Notes under the pieces: model-generated | Told to the model about the DNA's origin: nothing | Seen by the model: the letters and a program-made list of their open reading frames with translations, nothing else | Database searches by the model: none | NCBI RefSeq assembly: GCF_007679965.1 | Contig: NZ_VEHL01000006.1 | Location: 186,001 to 250,000, forward strand | DNA length: 64,000 bases | DNA from: Bordetella genomosp. 13 | GTDB taxonomy: Bacteria; Pseudomonadota; Gammaproteobacteria; Burkholderiales; Burkholderiaceae_B | Direction of reading: 5' to 3' | Program-made: the position numbers and the translations under genes | In this document: one piece after another, positions 58,886-64,000 of the stretch | Layout: each line of letters begins with the position of its first letter | Position numbering within the stretch: the stretch's first letter is position 1

Positions 58886-59890
58886 ATGCAGATCCCGCTG
58901 AAATCGCGCCTGGGCGCGGCACTGGGCGCGTTCGCGCTGACCCTTCTCTCGCTGGCCTCGTCGGCCCAGGCCGCCGACGAACCCCGCCGTCCCGAATGCA
59001 TCGCTCCCGCGCAGCCCGGCGGCGGCTTCGACCTGACCTGCCGCCTGGCCACTGAAGGCCTCAAGAGCAGCGGCGCGCTGAAGGCCCCGATGCGCGTGGT
59101 CTATATGCCCGGCGGCATTGGCGCCGTGGCCTACAACAACATCGTGGCCCAGCACCCGAACGAGCCCGGCACCATCGTGGCGTATTCGGGCGGCTCGCTG
59201 CTGAACCTGGCCCAGGGCAAATTCGGCAAGTACTCGGTCAACGACGTGCGCTGGGTCTCCGGCATCGGCACCGACTACGGCGTGGCCGTGGTGCGCGCCG
59301 ACTCGCCGTACAAGGACCTCAAGAGCCTGATGGACGCCTTCAAGGCCGACCCGACCAAGATCGTGCTGGGCGCCGGCGGCACCGTGGGCAGCCAGGACTG
59401 GATGAAGGCGGCGCTGACGGCCAAGGCCGCCGGCGTGGATTTCAAGCGCATGCGCTTCGTGGCGTTCGAAGGCGGCGGCGAAGCCGTCACCGCGCTGCGC
59501 GGTGGCCACATCCAGGCCTACATGGGCGATGCGGCCGAGGCGTTCACGATGCTGGAAGGCGGCGCGCCGATCCGCATCCTGGCCGTGTTCAACAGCGACC
59601 GCCTGCCGGGCAAGCTGGCCGACGTGCCCACCGCCAAGGAGCAGGGCTACGACATCGTGTGGCCGATCATCCGCGGCTTCTACGTCGGCCCCAAGGTGTC
59701 GGACGCCGACTATCAGTTCTGGGTCGACGCGTTCAACAAGATGATGGCCGATCCCCAATACGAAAAGCTGCGTAATCAGCAGGGCCTGTTCCCGTTCAAC
59801 AAGACGGGCAAGGAACTGGACGACTACGTCAAGCAGCAGGTCAAGCAGTACACCGAACTGGCCGACGGTTTCGGCCTGATCAAGAAGTAA
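58886..59890 (+). CDS. tctC: Tricarboxylate-binding periplasmic protein TctC, Bug family (334 aa)
   Basis: The periplasmic receptor of the tripartite tricarboxylate transporter. A Sec signal peptide (MQIPLKSRLGAALGAFALTL onward, cleaved after AQAA) precedes the Bug fold. Landmarks are APAQPGGGFDLTCRLA, VVYMPGGIGAVAYNN and the VPTAKEQGYDIVWPIIRGFY region. The two Gly-rich loops and the Asp of GGFD position the carboxylate ligand through waters. An ACGGAGACC site precedes the ATG at 58886. It is the first structural gene after tctDE, with a 100-base gap, and is followed by a strong stem-loop that could keep it more abundant than the membrane parts. Confidence 0.94.
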   Translation: MQIPLKSRLGAALGAFALTLLSLASSAQAADEPRRPECIAPAQPGGGFDLTCRLATEGLKSSGALKAPMRVVYMPGGIGAVAYNNIVAQHPNEPGTIVAYSGGSLLNLAQGKFGKYSVNDVRWVSGIGTDYGVAVVRADSPYKDLKSLMDAFKADPTKIVLGAGGTVGSQDWMKAALTAKAAGVDFKRMRFVAFEGGGEAVTALRGGHIQAYMGDAAEAFTMLEGGAPIRILAVFNSDRLPGKLADVPTAKEQGYDIVWPIIRGFYVGPKVSDADYQFWVDAFNKMMADPQYEKLRNQQGLFPFNKTGKELDDYVKQQVKQYTELADGFGLIKK

Positions 59891-59901
59891 GACGCGCATC
59901 G

Positions 59902-59938
59902 GCGACGGACGCGCGGCCGCGGGCCGCCGTCCCGTCGC
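59902..59938 (+). other. Stem-loop between tctC and tctB
   Basis: Outer arms GCGACGG (59902-59908) and CCGTCGC (59932-59938) enclose an inner stem GCGGCC/GGCCGC with a three-base loop (59913-59927). There is no T-run, so it is more likely an mRNA 3'-end stabiliser or partial attenuator than a full terminator. Confidence 0.5.
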
Positions 59939-60015
59939 GCGACGCGCACGTGGCCTGAAGGCGCCGTGGGACGGCGCGCGGGCGGCGCTGTGCGCCAACT
60001 CCAGGAATACGGATC

Positions 60016-60456
60016 ATGAATGATCGAATTTTGGGCGTCTTCGCCCTGTTCCTGGCCGCCTTCATCACCTGGGGCGGCTGGGACATCGAGGCGCCGTTCT
60101 CGTACGAGCCGGTCGGTCCGCGCGCCTTCCCGATGCTGCTGGCCGTCATCATCGCCCTCTGCGGGCTGTGGCTGGTCTTCAAGGGCGGCGCCCGGCACAT
60201 GGAAACGAACCCTCCCGGCGCCAACGGCCGCATCTTCATGATGGTCGTGTACGCCGCGATCTATGCCGTGCTGTTCCAGTGGCTGGGTTTCGTGTTGTCC
60301 ACGGCGCTGATGACGGTCTTCGTCGGCCGCCTGTTCGGCGGCGGCTGGGGCAAATGCGCCCTGGGCGGCGCGGTGATGGGCGTGCTGTTCTTCCTGTTGT
60401 TCGACAAAGTGCTCGACGTCGTGTTGCCGGCGGGCGTCCTGGGAGGCTTGCTATGA
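60016..60456 (+). CDS. tctB: Tripartite tricarboxylate transporter small membrane subunit TctB (146 aa)
   Basis: The small inner-membrane subunit with four hydrophobic segments: GVFALFLAAFITWGG, PRAFPMLLAVIIALCGLWLV, MMVVYAAIYAVLFQWLGFVL and GGAVMGVLFFLLFDKVLDVV. The PRAFP motif and the C-terminal LDVVLPAG are characteristic of TctB. Size matches the family (about 140-160). The ribosome site is weak (TACGGATC). A short 26-codon frame overlaps its stop codon and bridges to tctA. Confidence 0.93.
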   Translation: MNDRILGVFALFLAAFITWGGWDIEAPFSYEPVGPRAFPMLLAVIIALCGLWLVFKGGARHMETNPPGANGRIFMMVVYAAIYAVLFQWLGFVLSTALMTVFVGRLFGGGWGKCALGGAVMGVLFFLLFDKVLDVVLPAGVLGGLL

Positions 60457-60533
60457 GCCCCACACTCACCATGTTCGTTGCCCCCCGTGGGGGCGTCGGC
60501 CTCTTTGCGGCGGCCATGCGGAGGCTGAAATGA
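60453..60533 (+). CDS. Possible 26-residue bridging peptide between tctB and tctA
   Basis: An ATG at 60453 overlaps the tctB stop as ATGA and is preceded by GGGAGG at ideal spacing. The frame (MSPTLTMFVAPRGGVGLFAA onward) ends at 60533, overlapping the tctA start as ATGA. Its DNA includes a perfect hairpin GCCCCC-CGT-GGGGGC (60480-60494). It may be a real microprotein, a translational relay, or simply an interspersed palindromic repeat that happens to stay open. No homologue is recognised. Confidence 0.3.
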   Translation: MSPTLTMFVAPRGGVGLFAAAMRRLK

Positions 60534-62053
60534 GCGGCATCTTCGACCACCTCGCAATCGGCTTCGGCGTTGCGTTCTCGCTGACCAACCTGCTGGTCGC
60601 GGCCATCGGTTCCTTCTTCGGCACCATGGTCGGCGTGCTGCCCGGGCTGGGTCCCATCAACGGCGTGGCCATGCTGATCCCCATCGCGTTCGCGATGAAT
60701 CTGCCGCCCGAGACCGCGCTGATCCTGCTGGCCGCGGTGTACGTGGGCGCAGAGTACGGCGGCCGCATCACCTCGATCCTGCTGAACGTGCCCGGCGAAG
60801 CCAGCGCGATCATGACCACGCTGGATGGCTATCCGCTGGCCCGCCAGGGCCTGGCCAGCGTGGCGCTGTCGCTGTCGGCCTGGTCGGCGTTCTTCGGCGC
60901 CATCGTGTCGGTCACCGGCATCATCATCCTGGCGCCGCTGCTGGCGCAATGGGCGCTGGCGTTCGGCCCTGCCGAGTACTTCGTGCTGATGGTGTTCGCG
61001 TTCTGCTGCCTGACCAGCCTGCTGGGCAAGGAGCCCGTCAAGGGCGTGCTGGCCGCGATGATCGGCCTGTTCATCTCGGTGGTGGGCGTGGACGCCAACT
61101 CGGGCGTGTACCGCTACACCTTCGACATGGTCCACCTGTCCGACGGCATCGACTTCGTGGTCGTCGTGATCGCGCTGTTCGCCGTGGCCGAGATGCTGGA
61201 AATGCTCGAGAAGGTGGCGGGCGGCCAGAGCGTGGAGGTCAAGCCCAGCGGCCGCAAGCTGTTCAACCTGGCCGAGATGGCGTTCACGTGGTGGAGCGTG
61301 GTGCGCAGCGCGCTGGTCGGTTTCGTGGTCGGCGTGCTGCCGGGCGCGGGCGCCAGCGTGGCCGCCGCCGTGGCCTACTCGCAAGAGAAGCGCATCATCG
61401 AGAACAAGGACCCCAACGCCAAGTTCGGCAAGGGCGACATGCGCGGCCTGGTCGCGCCCGAAGCCGCCGCCACCGCCTCGGCCATCGGTTCCTTCGTGCC
61501 GATGCTGACGCTGGGCGTGCCGGGCTCGGGCACCACCGCCGTGATGATGGGCGCGCTGACGCTCTACAACATCACGCCGGGCCCGGTGCTGTTCGACACC
61601 AAGCCCGAGCTGGTCTGGGGCCTGATCGCGTCGCTGTTCATCGCCAACGTGCTGCTGTTCGTCATGAACGTGCCCATGGTGCGCGTGTTCGCCAAGGTGC
61701 TGTCCGTGCCGGGCTGGCTGATGGTGCCGGGCATCCTGTGCATCAGCTACATCGGTGTGTATGCGATCAACGCGGGGTCGTTCGATCTGCTGATGGTGGT
61801 CGCGCTCGGTACGCTGGGCTATTTCCTGCGCAAGTTCAACGTACCCATGGCGCCGATGGTGCTGGGCGTGGTGCTGGGCGACATGATGGAGCAGAACCTG
61901 CGCCGTGCGCTGTCGATGACCAATGGTGAAGTCTCCGTGCTGTACGCCAGCGGCGTATCGCAAGGTCTGTGGATTGCCGCCGTAGCCGTGGTGGGTGTGC
62001 CGATGCTGATGCGTGTGCTGCGCCGCAAGCGCAAGCAGGACGCCGCGGGCTGA
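60530..62053 (+). CDS. tctA: Tripartite tricarboxylate transporter large membrane subunit TctA (507 aa)
   Basis: The large inner-membrane transport subunit with about 11-12 hydrophobic helices. Family motifs are FGTMVGVLPGLGPINGVAML, ILLAAVYVGAEYGGRITSIL, the LNVPGEASA block and, in the second half, VGVLPGAGASVAAAVAYSQE and TLGVPGSGTTAVMMGALTLY. The paired PGLGP and PGAGA motifs mark the internal repeat. An AGGCTGAA site precedes the ATG. An intrinsic terminator follows 22 bases after the stop, closing the tctDECBA unit. Confidence 0.96.
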   Translation: MSGIFDHLAIGFGVAFSLTNLLVAAIGSFFGTMVGVLPGLGPINGVAMLIPIAFAMNLPPETALILLAAVYVGAEYGGRITSILLNVPGEASAIMTTLDGYPLARQGLASVALSLSAWSAFFGAIVSVTGIIILAPLLAQWALAFGPAEYFVLMVFAFCCLTSLLGKEPVKGVLAAMIGLFISVVGVDANSGVYRYTFDMVHLSDGIDFVVVVIALFAVAEMLEMLEKVAGGQSVEVKPSGRKLFNLAEMAFTWWSVVRSALVGFVVGVLPGAGASVAAAVAYSQEKRIIENKDPNAKFGKGDMRGLVAPEAAATASAIGSFVPMLTLGVPGSGTTAVMMGALTLYNITPGPVLFDTKPELVWGLIASLFIANVLLFVMNVPMVRVFAKVLSVPGWLMVPGILCISYIGVYAINAGSFDLLMVVALGTLGYFLRKFNVPMAPMVLGVVLGDMMEQNLRRALSMTNGEVSVLYASGVSQGLWIAAVAVVGVPMLMRVLRRKRKQDAAG

Positions 62054-62074
62054 TCCGCCTGGCTGACGTTTGCA

Positions 62075-62100
62075 GGGGCCGCTGTCGCGGCCCCTTTTTT
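62075..62100 (+). terminator. Rho-independent terminator after tctA
   Basis: GGGGCCGC (62075-62082), loop TGTC, GCGGCCCC (62087-62094), then six T residues. It is a perfect eight-base stem directly after the tct operon. Confidence 0.93.
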
Positions 62101-62124
62101 ATGCGTCGATCGTCGTGAGCCAGT

Positions 62125-62145
62125 GATGCGGCATGGCTCCGCATC
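62125..62145. repeat. Hairpin in the tctA-aminotransferase spacer
   Basis: GATGCGG (62125-62131), loop CATGGCT, CCGCATC (62139-62145): a perfect seven-base inverted repeat without a T-run. It lies in the 204-base convergent spacer. It could stabilise either transcript end. Confidence 0.4.
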
Positions 62146-62257
62146 CGGTCATCGGGACCGCGCCGATGGCCGCTTTGCCTGTCGACATGGGCAGCTCGGG
62201 CGTGGAGCGCGGCCTCCTTGCCGGTATTGGCGATGCTTGAAGTGTCAAGCAGATTGT

Positions 62258-63430
62258 TCAGGCTTGGACCTTCTTCAGCCGCTCGATGGCGGCGTCCAGC
62301 GTGGCGTCGCGCTTGGCGAAGCAGAAGCGTACGATGCGATGGTTGGATTCGGCCGCGTTCGGGTCGCGATAGAACGCCGATACCGGGATCACCGTCACGC
62401 CGTGTTCCACGGTCAGCTGCCGCGCGAAATCCGCTTCGTTCTGCTGCGACAGCGCGCCGTAGTCCGCCAGCAGGAAGAAGGTGCCGGGGCTGGGCAGCGG
62501 GCGGAACTGCGTGCCTGCCAGGCCCGCCGACAGGCGATCGCGCTTGGCCTGGTAGAACGCCGGAAGGTCGAGATACGGCTGCGGGTCCTGCATGTACTCG
62601 GCCAGCGCGAACTGCATCGGCGACGGTACGGTGAACACCATGAACTGGTGCACCTTGCGCAGTTCGGCGCTCAGCTCGCGCGGCGCGCAGCAGTAGCCGA
62701 TCTTCCAGCCCGTGGTGTGATAGGTCTTGCCGAAAGACGAGATGATGAAGGCGTGCCGGGCCAGCAGCGGCCGGCGCGCCAGGCTGTTGTGCGGCACGCC
62801 GTCGAACACGATGTGCTCGTACACCTCGTCGGACACCAGCAGGATGCCCGTGTCGCGCACGATGGCCTCCAGCGCGTCCAGGTCGCTCTCCTGCAGCACC
62901 GCGCCCGTCGGGTTGTGCGGGAAGTTCAGCATCAGCAGGCGCGTGCGTGGCGTGATGGCGTCGCGCACGCGTTGCCAATCGACCCGGTAGTACGGATCAG
63001 CCTCCGTAGGCGGGCGCAGGGGCACGGGCACGGCCGTGCCGCCGGCCAGGCGGATGGCGGGCAGGTACGAGTCGTAGCAGGGCTCGATCACTACCACTTC
63101 GTCGCCGGTATTCACCGCCGCCAGCACCGTGGCCATCAACGCTTCCGTGGCGCCGCTGGTGACCGTGATCTCCGTCTCCGGGTCATAGGCATGGCCGTAC
63201 AGTGTCTGTACCTTGGCGGCGATTGCGGCGCGCAGCGGGGCCACGCCGGGCATGTACGGGTACTGGTTGTGTCCGTCGGCCATCGCCTTGGACACCAGCC
63301 CGCACAGCCTCGGATCCGGGTCGAAATCAGGAAATCCCTGCCCCAGGTTGATGGCCTGGTGCTCGATGGCCAGGCGGCTCATCACGGTGAAGATGGTGGT
63401 GCCTACGTCGGGAAGCTTGGAGCGGATCAT
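62258..63430 (-). CDS. PLP-dependent aminotransferase class I/II, YbdL-like (390 aa)
   Basis: A fold-type I aminotransferase, close to the methionine/kynurenine aminotransferase group. Motifs are [15 protein letters not shown] near residue 30, [57 protein letters not shown] and the PLP lysine in [18 protein letters not shown]. The C-terminal Arg for the substrate carboxylate is in [12 protein letters not shown]. Length matches YbdL (about 386). The start at 63430 ([20 protein letters not shown]) is the normal family start although its ribosome site is weak. It is transcribed alone, convergent with tctA. Confidence 0.94.
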   Translation of the reverse strand: MIRSKLPDVGTTIFTVMSRLAIEHQAINLGQGFPDFDPDPRLCGLVSKAMADGHNQYPYMPGVAPLRAAIAAKVQTLYGHAYDPETEITVTSGATEALMATVLAAVNTGDEVVVIEPCYDSYLPAIRLAGGTAVPVPLRPPTEADPYYRVDWQRVRDAITPRTRLLMLNFPHNPTGAVLQESDLDALEAIVRDTGILLVSDEVYEHIVFDGVPHNSLARRPLLARHAFIISSFGKTYHTTGWKIGYCCAPRELSAELRKVHQFMVFTVPSPMQFALAEYMQDPQPYLDLPAFYQAKRDRLSAGLAGTQFRPLPSPGTFFLLADYGALSQQNEADFARQLTVEHGVTVIPVSAFYRDPNAAESNHRIVRFCFAKRDATLDAAIERLKKVQA

Positions 63431-63765
63431 GGTCTGGGGTGTCGGCGCGATGCGGTAGGCCGGGCAGGGCTTCTCTGGCCCAGGCCGGGGTTGGCAAGAA
63501 TGATACGTCTTCCCGCCGCCGCCGCCGCGATGCACAACTGCCTGATAGGGGACTGAAAGAAATGCGACATTGGGGTAAACAACCAGTTGTATACCGCCAG
63601 GGCCGTGAGTATGCTGCCTCTGCAGTTGACTCAAGCAGTGCGCAAGCTTGGTTGCAGTGTCCAGATTGGCCTTACGCCACTTCCATGGGCGTCCGCCCGC
63701 CAGGTGTAGGTCTCAGCGTCCTTGATTCACTTGCATTTCGTTTTCATCATCTGGACGCAATACAA
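63431..63765. other. Spacer between the aminotransferase gene and the cold shock gene
   Basis: This 335-base divergent spacer probably carries promoters for both genes and a long cold-shock leader. The only hexamer pair I could find near the cold shock gene is TTGATT (63722-63727), 17 bases, CATCAT (63745-63750), which is weak. No coding frame or RNA gene recognised. Confidence 0.4.
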
Positions 63766-63972
63766 ATGGCACAAAAAGGCAAGGTCAAGTGGTTCAACGC
63801 TGACAAGGGCTATGGTTTCATCACTCCGGACGAGGGCGGCACTGAAGTGTTCGCCCATTTCTCGGCTATTCAAGGCCGTGGCTATCGCAGCCTGAACGAA
63901 GGCCAGGAAGTCGAATACGAGGTGAAAGACGGCCCCAAGGGCCCGCAGGCCGCGGAAATCCGCCCCCTGTAA
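63766..63972 (+). CDS. cspA: Cold shock protein, CspA family (68 aa)
   Basis: A small single-domain OB-fold nucleic-acid-binding protein. RNP1 is KGYGFIT (14-20) and RNP2 is VFAHFSAI (28-35), and the N-terminus [15 protein letters not shown] is typical. It acts as an RNA chaperone or antiterminator. The length of 68 residues matches the family. The ribosome site is weak (GGACGC), common for genes whose leader controls translation with temperature. A long upstream region without other genes allows a structured leader. Whether it is cold-inducible cannot be told from sequence; many Csp paralogues are not. Confidence 0.96.
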   Translation: MAQKGKVKWFNADKGYGFITPDEGGTEVFAHFSAIQGRGYRSLNEGQEVEYEVKDGPKGPQAAEIRPL

Positions 63973-63976
63973 GCCC

Positions 63977-64000
63977 CACCGGTTTTCCCGATCCGGTGCT
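63977..64000 (+). terminator. Probable terminator stem after the cold shock gene (cut by the window)
   Basis: CACCGG (63977-63982) and CCGGTG (63993-63998) form a six-base stem shortly after the stop codon. The following bases are outside the window, so a T-run cannot be confirmed. Confidence 0.4.

Overview
The window reads as chromosomal DNA of a high-GC betaproteobacterium, most like the family Alcaligenaceae (Achromobacter/Bordetella group). The reasons are the strongly GC-biased third codon positions, a tctDE-tctCBA tricarboxylate locus with a Bug-type binding protein, an entericidin-like lipoprotein and Burkholderiales-style gene content. I saw no rRNA, tRNA, CRISPR array, insertion sequence or phage gene. 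This placement is inferred from gene content, not from a database search.

Region 1 (1-11250). A minus-strand operon runs from an AtzG-like small protein through an amidase, a complete oligopeptide-type ABC importer (binding protein, two permeases, two ATPases), an AbrB-family membrane protein and two further tandem amidases, the last cut by the window edge. A divergent TetR regulator (10486-11250) and palindromes in the shared spacer suggest local control. The likely theme is uptake of an amide- or peptide-like compound followed by hydrolysis.

Region 2 (11600-17100). This is a mixed housekeeping and stress segment: a small exported protein with two C-x10-C motifs, an entericidin-like lipoprotein with a clear terminator, a D-2-hydroxyacid dehydrogenase, an SDR gene and a TetR gene that share an upstream motif, two small heat shock proteins behind a sigma-32-like promoter, and an MDR-family NADP oxidoreductase.

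Region 3 (17269-35628, minus strand). A 12-gene cellulose operon, read in transcription order, is bcsD-bcsP-bcsQ-bcsA-bcsB1-bcsB2-bcsZ-bcsC-wssF-wssG-wssH-wssI. It combines a BcsD/BcsP/BcsQ-type synthase with the Wss/Alg-type acetylation module and carries two intact, divergent bcsB genes in tandem. BcsA has the catalytic motifs and a C-terminal PilZ domain, so cyclic di-GMP control is expected.

Region 4 (36135-56225). A Wzx/Wzy-type exopolysaccharide locus diverges from the cellulose operon. It holds a GDP-mannose enzyme, a priming sugar-phosphate transferase, a WecG/TagA transferase, two GT2 enzymes, an acyltransferase, a polysaccharide deacetylase, a FemAB-like transferase, an SGNH hydrolase, a flippase, a polymerase, a glycosidase, a Wza-like exporter, a beta-barrel protein, a chain-length protein and a ParA/BY-kinase-like protein. 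The last has a two-motif MshEN domain that may sense cyclic di-GMP, which would place both polysaccharides under the same second messenger.

Region 5 (56226-64000). A 429-base spacer with several DnaA-box sequences leads into tctD-tctE (two-component system) and tctC-tctB-tctA (tricarboxylate transporter). An aminotransferase and a cold shock protein follow.
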